DNA of 64,000 nt, from positions 496,001-560,000 of the forward strand of contig CAVXLL010000002.1 in NCBI GenBank assembly GCA_963762575.1, in the 5' to 3' direction. Of this stretch, positions 35,343 to 42,464 are shown piece by piece. The first letter of the stretch is position 1. Each line of letters opens with the position of its first letter. The position numbers were made by a program, and so were the translations under genes. Source of the stretch: AP-15 sp963762575 (lineage in GTDB: Bacteria; Pseudomonadota; Alphaproteobacteria; ATCC43930; CGMCC-115725). A model generated the notes under the pieces. It did not search any database and was not told the DNA's origin. It saw only the letters and a list, made by a program, of their open reading frames with translations.

Positions 35343-36244
35343 GCAATGCGACGCGCCAGAACCTCGTCACGTCTATGGCCGGCGATCGTCGCGGCTACCG
35401 CCGCGATAAATGCGCCGACCAGCATTGAGAAGGCAGTAAAAAACGCGCCGGTCGCAGCTAGCTTGCGAGCCGTATCGGCGGCTTGGCGGGCCTTGACTTC
35501 GGCATCCTTGGCCTTGGCGATGACGTCATCGACCCGCCTTTGGGCGTCCGCTTGGCTGATCCCGGTCCGGGCGGCGACAAGCTGGGCGAGATAGGTCTTA
35601 TCCGGTGGTGGGACGTCGCCATTGCGCAATCCCGACACAATGATTCTGGTAGCTTCGGCGTGGACATCCTGTGGGCTGGCGTTGGCGTCGGGGTGGTCGG
35701 AGCGGAACAATGTGTCGACCAGGTAGCCCGTCGGATCGGCGTTGCCCGACTGACCTGCGGCCGCGCCGGCGCCCTGGGCCGCGGCGGTGGCGAGCGAGCC
35801 CGCGCCTCGCGCTGCGCTCCCGACCACGGAGGAGACGACAGACGACAGCGCCGCCGCCATGATCACGGCAGCGACGGCCCACGCGAGAAAGCCGTGAGCT
35901 GTGTCGCGAAAGTAAACTTCGTCGGTATGAACCCCGACCCATTTGGTCCGCAACCGACCGGTGACATAGCCGCCCAACGCGGCCGAGAGCCATTGCACAA
36001 CGATCAGCCAAACCGCCGCCCAGACGCCGAATGTGGTCGCCGAGGGCCCGGAATTATACCATGGCGACACCGAAGCCAGGCCAAAACCAGACCCGAGGGC
36101 CAGCAATATGAGCGCGGCCGCGGCGATCGCGAACGCGCCGGCGATGATCGCCGGCCATGAGACCGCTGAAATGGCGCTTTCGACGGCACCGCTCCGGGCT
36201 GTGCCAACTTGCCCGTCTCGCACCAGATCGCTCGAGCTTTGCAT
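35339..36244 (-). CDS. Membrane protein with N- and C-terminal helices (sometimes labelled PhnA-like)
   Basis: The 301-residue protein has N-terminal helices (WPAIIAGAFAIAAAALILLAL, FGVWAAVWLIVVQWLSAALG, HGFLAWAVAAVIMAAALSSV). An Ala/Gly-rich loop and a helical soluble part with RTGISQADAQRRVDDVIAKA follow, then a last helix (FFTAFSMLVGAFIAAVAATI). Similar alphaproteobacterial proteins are annotated as PhnA-like, without a proven phosphonate role. The start has GGGCGAGGGG upstream. A tiny membrane-peptide gene lies just before it in the same operon. Its stop overlaps the convergent dehydratase by 4 nt. Confidence 0.7.
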   Translation of the reverse strand: MQSSSDLVRDGQVGTARSGAVESAISAVSWPAIIAGAFAIAAAALILLALGSGFGLASVSPWYNSGPSATTFGVWAAVWLIVVQWLSAALGGYVTGRLRTKWVGVHTDEVYFRDTAHGFLAWAVAAVIMAAALSSVVSSVVGSAARGAGSLATAAAQGAGAAAGQSGNADPTGYLVDTLFRSDHPDANASPQDVHAEATRIIVSGLRNGDVPPPDKTYLAQLVAARTGISQADAQRRVDDVIAKAKDAEVKARQAADTARKLAATGAFFTAFSMLVGAFIAAVAATIAGHRRDEVLARRIA

Positions 36245-36263
36245 GGTCCCCTCGCCCTTCCGG

Positions 36264-36338
36264 TTAGTGCCAGAGCAGCAACAGAATGATGATGATGGGG
36301 ATCGGAATCCCCAGAAGCCATAACAGGATTGCACCCAC
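36264..36338 (-). CDS. 24-residue single-helix membrane peptide
   Basis: From a GTG preceded by GGAGGACGCAACC, a frame of 24 codons reads GAILLWLLGIPIPIIIILLL and ends WH, stop. It is almost purely hydrophobic, with two prolines in the middle, so a single bilayer segment. It ends 20 nt before the start of the 301-residue membrane protein and is probably translated from the same message. It is too short for routine gene callers. Confidence 0.6.
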   Translation of the reverse strand: MGAILLWLLGIPIPIIIILLLLWH

Positions 36339-36464
36339 GGTTGCGTCCTCCAAAGATCGATTGCCTAAAAAAACAGCAAGGGGCTGACAACGTTCCGTTC
36401 CGACTCCGTCGATTTTCAATCGAACGGAAGGGGTAGGTTGCCGATGTTCGCTGTTTCCGAGGCT

Positions 36465-37601
36465 TCAGCCTTTGGCGATTTCGCGGGCGATGACCAGCCG
36501 CTGGACGTCGCTGGTGCCCTCATAGATCTGGCAGACGCGGACGTCGCGGTAGATGCGCTCGACCGGGAAATCGGCGACATAGCCGTAGCCGCCATGGATC
36601 TGGATCGCGTCGGAGGCGACCCGTTCGGCCATCTCGGAGGCGAAGAGCTTGGCCATCGAGGCCTCCTTGATGCAGGGCTCGCCGGCGTCGCGCCGTGCGG
36701 CGGCGTCGAGCACCAGGCCGCGCGCCGCGGCGATCTGGGTCGCCATGTCGGCGAGGCGGAAGCCCACCGCCTGCTGCTCGATGATCGGCTTGCCGAAAGC
36801 CACCCGCTCGCGGGCATAGGCAAGGGCGGCCTCATAGGCGGCCCGCGCCATGCCGACCGACTGGGCGCCGATGCCGATGCGGCCGCCTTCGAGGTTGGAA
36901 AGCGCGATCTTGTAGCCTTCGCCCTCGGCGCCGAGCATCAGATCGGGGGTCAGCTCGATGTCCTCGAAGACGAGCTGCACGGTATCGGAGGAACGCTGGC
37001 CGAGCTTGTGCTCGACCCTGGCTACCCGAAAACCGGGGGAGTCGGTCGGCACGAGAAAGGCGCTGATGCCCCTTTTGCCTCGTTCGGGGTCGGTCACCGC
37101 GAAGACGATCGCGATCCGGGCATTCTTGCCCGAGGAGATGAACTGCTTGGTGCCGTTCAGCACCCAACGGTTGCCGTGGCGCCGCGCCCGGGTTTTGATC
37201 GCCGCGGCGTCGGAGCCGGCCTGCGGCTCCGTCAGGCAGAAACACGCGAGCATCTCGCCCTTCGCCATCGGCTCGAGAAACCGCCGCTTCTGCTCGTTCG
37301 AGCCGTATTGCAGCACCGGCACGCAGCCGACCGAGTTTTGCACGCTCAGAATGGTCGCGACCGCACCCTCGCCGGCGGCGATCTCCTCCATCACCAGCGC
37401 ATAGCCGACATGGTCGGCGCCCGCCCCGCCAAATTCCTCCGGCACCAGCATCCCCATGAAGCCGAGCCTGCCGAGCTCGGCCACCGCTTCCGCCGGAAAC
37501 TTCTCCTCGCGATCCCGTTCCGCGGCGAATGGCGCGAGCCGCGTGCGGGCAAAGTCGTGGGCGACATCGCGCAACATGCGCTGCTCGTCGGTGAGTTTCA
37601 T
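36465..37601 (-). CDS. Acyl-CoA dehydrogenase
   Basis: The 378-residue flavoprotein shows CFCLTEPQAGSDAAAIKTRA and FISSGKNARIAIVFAVTD (FAD/substrate signature 1), GRIGIGAQSVGMARAAYEAA, and QIHGGYGYVADFPVERIYRD followed by QIYEGTSDVQRLV, whose Glu is the catalytic base of short/medium-chain enzymes. It oxidises an acyl-CoA to the 2-enoyl form and passes electrons to ETF. The start overlaps the RidA-like stop (ATGA), and ivd lies upstream, so a branched-chain or short acyl-CoA substrate is likely. Confidence 0.93.
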   Translation of the reverse strand: MKLTDEQRMLRDVAHDFARTRLAPFAAERDREEKFPAEAVAELGRLGFMGMLVPEEFGGAGADHVGYALVMEEIAAGEGAVATILSVQNSVGCVPVLQYGSNEQKRRFLEPMAKGEMLACFCLTEPQAGSDAAAIKTRARRHGNRWVLNGTKQFISSGKNARIAIVFAVTDPERGKRGISAFLVPTDSPGFRVARVEHKLGQRSSDTVQLVFEDIELTPDLMLGAEGEGYKIALSNLEGGRIGIGAQSVGMARAAYEAALAYARERVAFGKPIIEQQAVGFRLADMATQIAAARGLVLDAAARRDAGEPCIKEASMAKLFASEMAERVASDAIQIHGGYGYVADFPVERIYRDVRVCQIYEGTSDVQRLVIAREIAKG

Positions 37602-37987
37602 GGTGATGTACTGTCTCGTCTGGCGGTCACCTCGATCTCGATCTTCATCCGCGGGTCGACGAGGCCGCAGATCAAGGCCGTCGCTGCGGGGCGGATCGCT
37701 CCGAACACCTCGCCCAGAACCGGCACGATCGCCGGCCAGTCCGCGGCGTCTGGGAGGTAATATTTCACCCGTACGACATCGGCGAGTTTAGCGCCCGCCT
37801 CCGCCAGCGCCGTTTCGATGTTGCGAAAGGCCTGGCGCGCCTGCTCCGCAGGATCGTCCACTATGGTCATTTGCGCGTAATCGAACCCGGTGGTGCCAGC
37901 GACGAAGATCCACTCGGCGTCGACCACTGCGCGGCTGTATCCGGCCTCCGCCTCGAACGGCGATCCGGAGGAGATCAGCTGGCGCAT
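37598..37987 (-). CDS. RidA/YjgF-family protein
   Basis: A 129-residue protein of the Rid family, which hydrolyses reactive enamine/imine products of PLP enzymes. It begins RQLISSGSPFEAEAGYSRAV, has VDAEWIFVAGTTGFDYAQMT and the substrate-binding Arg region DPRMKIEIEVTA. The ATG at 37987 matches the usual family start; an in-frame ATG at 38029, directly after the ivd stop, would add 14 residues. It sits between ivd and acyl-CoA dehydrogenase with coupled translation. Confidence 0.88.
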   Translation of the reverse strand: MRQLISSGSPFEAEAGYSRAVVDAEWIFVAGTTGFDYAQMTIVDDPAEQARQAFRNIETALAEAGAKLADVVRVKYYLPDAADWPAIVPVLGEVFGAIRPAATALICGLVDPRMKIEIEVTARRDSTSP

Positions 37988-38029
37988 ATCAGTTCCCAAT
38001 ACCTCGCCTTCCCGGCCGGAATGCGACAT

Positions 38030-39202
38030 TCAGGCGCTTTCATTGAAGATTTCGCGGCCGATCAGCATGCGGCGGATCTCTGAGGTGCCGGCGCCGATCT
38101 CGTAGAGCTTGGCGTCGCGCAGCAGCCTGCCCGTCGGGTAGTCGTTGATGTAGCCGTTGCCGCCGAGGATCTGGATCGCGTCGAGCGCGAGGGCCGTCGC
38201 TTTCTCGGCGGCGTAGAGGATCGCGCCCGCGGCGTCCTTACGCGTCGTCGGCCCGCGGTCGCAGGCTTTCGCCACCGCGTACACATAGGATTTGCAGGCG
38301 TTCATTGTCGTGTACATATCGGCGATCTTGCCCTGGATCAGCTGGAATTCGCCGATCGCCTGGCCGAACTGCCGGCGGTCGTGGATGTAGGGGATCACCA
38401 CGTCGAGGCAGGCCTGCATGATGCCGAGCGGACCCGCGGCCAAGACGGCGCGCTCGTAATCGAGGCCGCTCATCAGCACCTGCACGCCCTCGTCGACCGC
38501 GCCGAGTACGTTTTCTGCCGGGACTTCGCAATCTTCGAAGACCAGCTCCGAAGTGGGTGACCCACGCATGCCCAGCTTGTCCAGCTTTTGGGCCGGTCGG
38601 AACCCTTTGAACCCCTTTTCGATCAGAAAGGCGGTGATGCCGCGCGGTCCGGCATCGGGGCGCGTCTTGGCATAAACCACCAAGGTGTCGGCGTAATGAC
38701 CGTTGGTGATCCACAGCTTGCTGCCGTTGAGGACATAATGGCCGTTTTTCTTGTCGGCGCGCAGCCGCATCGAGACGACATCCGATCCGGCGCCCGGCTC
38801 GCTCATGGCCAATGCGCCGAGATGCTCGCCCGAAATCAGCTTCGGCAGATACTTGCGCTTTTGCGCTTCGCTCCCGTTGCGCCGGATCTGGTTGACGCAG
38901 AGGTTCGAATGGGCGCCGTAGGAAAGACCCACCGAAGCGGAGCCGCGGCTGACCTCCTCCATCGCGACGCAATGCGCGAGGTAGCCCATTCCGGCGCCGC
39001 CATATTCTTCCTCGACCGTGATGCCGTGCAACCCAAGCGCGCCCATTTCGGGCCACAGCTCGATCGGGAAGCGGTCGGTTCGGTCGATCTCGGCGGCGAG
39101 CGGCGCGACCCGGTCCTCGGCAAAGCCGCGAACCGTCGCCCGCAGCATGTCGATCTCCGGGCCGAGGTCAAAATCGAGGGACGAAAGCCGCGTGTTCTGC
39201 AT
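38030..39202 (-). CDS. ivd: Isovaleryl-CoA dehydrogenase
   Basis: The 390-residue protein is close to IVD of leucine breakdown, converting isovaleryl-CoA to 3-methylcrotonyl-CoA. Features are AMSEPGAGSDVVSMRLRA, LWITNGHYADTLVVYAKT, and LDYERAVLAAGPLGIMQACL. That Glu position is the catalytic base special to IVD, in place of the usual C-terminal Glu. The C-terminus QILGGNGYINDYPTGRLLRD, AGTSEIRRMLIGRE also fits. No methylcrotonyl-CoA carboxylase genes are in the window. It leads the RidA/acyl-CoA dehydrogenase operon and lies just downstream of tRNA-Leu. Confidence 0.93.
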   Translation of the reverse strand: MQNTRLSSLDFDLGPEIDMLRATVRGFAEDRVAPLAAEIDRTDRFPIELWPEMGALGLHGITVEEEYGGAGMGYLAHCVAMEEVSRGSASVGLSYGAHSNLCVNQIRRNGSEAQKRKYLPKLISGEHLGALAMSEPGAGSDVVSMRLRADKKNGHYVLNGSKLWITNGHYADTLVVYAKTRPDAGPRGITAFLIEKGFKGFRPAQKLDKLGMRGSPTSELVFEDCEVPAENVLGAVDEGVQVLMSGLDYERAVLAAGPLGIMQACLDVVIPYIHDRRQFGQAIGEFQLIQGKIADMYTTMNACKSYVYAVAKACDRGPTTRKDAAGAILYAAEKATALALDAIQILGGNGYINDYPTGRLLRDAKLYEIGAGTSEIRRMLIGREIFNESA

Positions 39203-39226
39203 AGGTCAGCGGCTGGTGGCTGCGGC

Positions 39227-39314
39227 TGGTGCGGTCGAGAAGAACTCGAACTTCCACGGAGTTTCCCCCACAGCGACCTCAACGCTGCGCGTCTACCAAT
39301 TCCGCCACGACCGC
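39227..39314 (-). tRNA. tRNA-Leu (anticodon GAG)
   Basis: An 88-nt tRNA whose 5' arm GCGGTCG pairs with CGACCGC before an encoded ACCA end. The D region GGCGGAATTGGTAGACGC and the T region GTTCGAGTTCT are present. The anticodon stem CAGCG/CGCTG holds the loop TTGAGGT, giving GAG, and a long variable arm is typical of Leu. It reads CUC/CUU codons. Confidence 0.93.
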
Positions 39315-39363
39315 ACGACAGGGCCGGCGTGATTAGCAAATCCGGCCCACTATATCAAGCCGC

Positions 39364-40038
39364 ATGGAGCTTGAGATGGTAATGCAGCCGGGCGGGATCG
39401 AGTGGCGGGTCAGCGAAACGCCGATGGAATACGCCGCCGCGGTCGAGGAAATGGAGGGGCGCGTCGCTGCAATCCGTGCCGGGGCGGCTGCCGAGCTCGT
39501 CTGGTTGCTCGAGCATCCGCCGCTCTATACCGCCGGGACCAGCGCGCGCGATGATGAGCTGCTCGAGCCGCGGCGCCTACCGGTGCATCGCACCGGCCGC
39601 GGCGGCCGCTATACCTATCACGGGCCCGGCCAGCGGATCGCTTATGTGATGCTGGATCTGCGCCGGCGCGGGCAGGATGTGCGCTGCTATGTGCACCAGC
39701 TCGAGGAATGGGTCATCCGGACACTCGCGCGCTTCGCGGTGCACGGCGAACGGCGCGACGGCCGCGTCGGCATATGGGTCGTGCGGCCCTCGGGGAATGA
39801 GGAAAAGATCGCCGCGATCGGCGTGCGCGTGCGTCAGTGGGTTACCTATCACGGTCTCGCGCTCAATGTTGACCCCGAACTCGAGCATTACCGCGGGATC
39901 GTTCCTTGCGGGATTTCCGAGCATGGCGTGACCTCTCTTGCCGAGCTCGGCATCGCCGCGACCCTGGAGGAGGTCGACACGGCGCTAAGGTGCACTTTCG
40001 CTGAGGTATTCGCGGGTCCGCTCGTCTGCCATTCCTGA
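39364..40038 (+). CDS. lipB: Octanoyltransferase LipB
   Basis: It moves octanoyl from acyl carrier protein to the lipoyl domains of dehydrogenase complexes. The 224-residue protein has RGGRYTYHGPGQRIAY, the catalytic Lys in NEEKIAAIGVRVRQWVTYHG (Lys148) and the catalytic Cys in HYRGIVPCGISEHGVTSL (Cys182). The N-terminal LLEHPPLYTAGTSA block is typical. Several in-frame ATGs (39364, 39376, 39382) are near each other and the exact start is uncertain. It is divergent from the tRNA. Confidence 0.93.
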   Translation: MELEMVMQPGGIEWRVSETPMEYAAAVEEMEGRVAAIRAGAAAELVWLLEHPPLYTAGTSARDDELLEPRRLPVHRTGRGGRYTYHGPGQRIAYVMLDLRRRGQDVRCYVHQLEEWVIRTLARFAVHGERRDGRVGIWVVRPSGNEEKIAAIGVRVRQWVTYHGLALNVDPELEHYRGIVPCGISEHGVTSLAELGIAATLEEVDTALRCTFAEVFAGPLVCHS

Positions 40039-40051
40039 TCCGAGCAATGCC

Positions 40052-40633
40052 TTGAGGCTGACCTTGGCTGCTTCTCTTCGCTTTCTCATTCCGGCCATGT
40101 GGTGTGTCTGGGCCGCATTCTGGATTGTCGCCTCGTTCGGCACGAAGGCGACACGTTGGCGAGAATCCATCGGCTCGCGGGCGTCGCACGTGATCCCGCT
40201 GCTCGCGGCGGTCGTGCTGCTGACGAAACCTCGATGGCTGCCGCCGGTGCTGTCGGTGCGGTTTGTGCCGGCAGGCAATCTGCTTCCGGTATTAGGAGCG
40301 ATTATGGTCGCGGCAGGCCTTGGGTTGGCCGTATGGGCGCGCGCTCACCTCGGGCGCAATTGGAGCGGCATCGTCACGGTGAAAAAGGATCACGCGCTGA
40401 TACGCACCGGTCCCTATCGAATTGTACGACATCCGATCTATACCGGCTTGCTGCTCGCTTTGATCGGCACTGCCGCGGCGATCGGCGAGTGGCGAGGGGT
40501 CGTAGCGGTCATCTGTGCTCTGATCGGATTTCTCCGGAAGATCCAGGTCGAGGAGAAGCGCATGAGGGAGAATTTCCCGGAATATTCCCGATACCGCCAA
40601 CAGACGGCCGCGCTGATCCCGCTGCTCTATTGA
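40052..40633 (+). CDS. Isoprenylcysteine carboxyl methyltransferase-like (ICMT/PEMT fold) membrane protein
   Basis: A 193-residue protein with about four to five helices (FLIPAMWCVWAAFWIVASFG, VIPLLAAVVLLTK, LGAIMVAAGLGLAVWARAHL). It has the C-terminal motif of membrane methyltransferases: VKKDHALIRTGPYRIVRHPI, GLLLALIGTA and KRMRENFPEYSRYRQQT. The His-Pro and EE.RM residues bind SAM in this family. The TTG at 40052 gives the longest form; ATG at 40097 is possible. It starts 13 nt after lipB. The substrate is unknown. Confidence 0.8.
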   Translation: MRLTLAASLRFLIPAMWCVWAAFWIVASFGTKATRWRESIGSRASHVIPLLAAVVLLTKPRWLPPVLSVRFVPAGNLLPVLGAIMVAAGLGLAVWARAHLGRNWSGIVTVKKDHALIRTGPYRIVRHPIYTGLLLALIGTAAAIGEWRGVVAVICALIGFLRKIQVEEKRMRENFPEYSRYRQQTAALIPLLY

Positions 40634-40634
40634 A

Positions 40635-42464
40635 ATGTTTGCGATGAATCGAAGAACCTTGCTCAGGCGTGCTGCAGCGCTTGCCTCCCTGTCGGTGCTG
40701 CCCAGAAACGTGCGTGCTGCGTTGGCTGAGAACACGCCGGCTCGCCGCGTGCGACCATCGGACCCGGCGTGGCCCAGCGAAGCGAGCTGGACAAAGCTGA
40801 ACGAGGCTATTGGCGGCCGGCTCATCAGGGTCAATTCGCCGCTGAGCGTCTGTCGCGAAGCGCCCGATGCGGCAGCATGCGGCGATCTCTTCAAGGAGCT
40901 GAAAAATCCCTACTACATCGGCGATAACGTCGCTCTGACGCAGACCGCCGGCTGGGTAGACGCCTGGGAATCTCAGCCGAGCGTCTATGCGGTGGCGGCC
41001 GAGACGACGGGTGACGTCGTCGCTGCGGTCAATTTTGCCCGCGACAATAATCTGCGGCTGGTCGTCAAAGGCGGCGGCCATAGCTATCTCGGCAGATCGA
41101 ATGCGCCGGATTCTCTGCTGATCTGGACCCGGCATATGAACGCCATCTCCTTGCACGACAATTTCACTCCGCAAGGGTGCGCAACACGGCAACCGCCGCA
41201 ACCCGCCGTCACGGTTGGGCCGGGCGCCATCTGGATGCACACCTACAACGAGGTGACGACCAAGGGTGGCCGCTATGTGCAGGGCGGCGGCTGCGGCACG
41301 GTCGGGGTGGCCGGGCTGGTTCAGGCGGGTGGCTTTGGCAGCTTCTCGAAAAATTTCGGCACGGCTGCGGCGGGGCTATTGGAAGCCGAGATCGTCACCG
41401 CCGACGGTAAGGTCCACATCGCCACTGCTTGCACCAATCCGGACTTGTACTGGGCGTTAAAAGGCGGCGGTGGCGGCAGCCTCGGCGTCGTCACCAGGCT
41501 CACCCTCAAAACGCATGACCTGCCGTCGTTCTTCGGCGCGGTTTCGGCAACGATCCACGCCTTTTCCGACGACGCCTTCCGCCGGTTGATCGGGCAGTTC
41601 GTCGACTTCTATGCCGACAATCTCTTCAATCCCCACTGGGGAGAGATCGTCAACCTGCGGCTCGGCAATCGCCTCGAGATCCGGATGGTGTTCCAGGGGC
41701 TCAACCAGCAACAGGCTCAGACGGTCTGGCAGCCGTTTTTCCATTGGGTCAACGGATCACCACAAGATTTTACCTATCAGCTCACGCCCAGGATCATCGC
41801 AGTGCCGGCTCGCAATCTCTGGGACCCGGTTTTTCTCAAAAATCACTTTCCCAGCGCCGTGCTGTCGGACGACCGGCCCGGAGCACCAGGCGACAATATC
41901 TTTTGGTCGGGAAATCTGGCCGAGGTGGGGCATCTTCTCTCCGGCTTTCAATCGCTGTGGCTGCCCGCTTCGCTGCTGGGATCGGACCGGCGGAGCGGGC
42001 TCGCCGACGCATTGTTCGCTGCCGCCAGGCATTGGCCGGTCGAGTTACATATCCAGAAGGGGCTGGCCGGGGGATCGGAAGAGGCGGTGTCCGCCACCAG
42101 GGAGACGGCGATGAACCGGGACGTGCTCGGCGCCTTCGCGCTTGCGATCATCGGCGGCGAAGACCCGCCCGCTTTTCCCGGGCTTCCCGGTCATCAGCCG
42201 GACCTCGAGGCGGACCGCCGAGATGCTCGCGCGATCGGCAAGGCGATGAGCGAGCTGAAAAGCGTGGCGCCTGGGGCGGGCTCTTATTTTGCCGAAAGCG
42301 ATTTCTTCGAGCCCGACTGGCAGACCTCGTATTGGGGCCCAAACTATCCTCGACTGCTGTCCATCAAGAAGAAATACGACCCCGCAGGGCTCTTCTTCGT
42401 GCATCACGGGGCGGGCAGCGAAGAATGGAGCGCTGACGGCTTCACCCGGGTGAGCGCGCGTTAG
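40635..42464 (+). CDS. Tat-exported FAD-linked oxidase of the BBE type
   Basis: The 609-residue protein begins with a twin-arginine signal (MNRRTLLRRAAALASLSVLP). The FAD_binding_4 domain has VVKGGGHSYLGRS, whose His is the usual 8-alpha attachment point, and VQGGGCGTVGVAGLVQAGG, whose Cys fits the second, 6-S-cysteinyl bond of bicovalent flavin enzymes. It ends with the BBE domain (YWGPNYPRLLSIKKKYDPAG). Such oxidases act on sugars, alkaloids or aromatic alcohols. Its end overlaps the convergent molybdopterin gene by 23 nt. Confidence 0.88.
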   Translation: MFAMNRRTLLRRAAALASLSVLPRNVRAALAENTPARRVRPSDPAWPSEASWTKLNEAIGGRLIRVNSPLSVCREAPDAAACGDLFKELKNPYYIGDNVALTQTAGWVDAWESQPSVYAVAAETTGDVVAAVNFARDNNLRLVVKGGGHSYLGRSNAPDSLLIWTRHMNAISLHDNFTPQGCATRQPPQPAVTVGPGAIWMHTYNEVTTKGGRYVQGGGCGTVGVAGLVQAGGFGSFSKNFGTAAAGLLEAEIVTADGKVHIATACTNPDLYWALKGGGGGSLGVVTRLTLKTHDLPSFFGAVSATIHAFSDDAFRRLIGQFVDFYADNLFNPHWGEIVNLRLGNRLEIRMVFQGLNQQQAQTVWQPFFHWVNGSPQDFTYQLTPRIIAVPARNLWDPVFLKNHFPSAVLSDDRPGAPGDNIFWSGNLAEVGHLLSGFQSLWLPASLLGSDRRSGLADALFAAARHWPVELHIQKGLAGGSEEAVSATRETAMNRDVLGAFALAIIGGEDPPAFPGLPGHQPDLEADRRDARAIGKAMSELKSVAPGAGSYFAESDFFEPDWQTSYWGPNYPRLLSIKKKYDPAGLFFVHHGAGSEEWSADGFTRVSAR

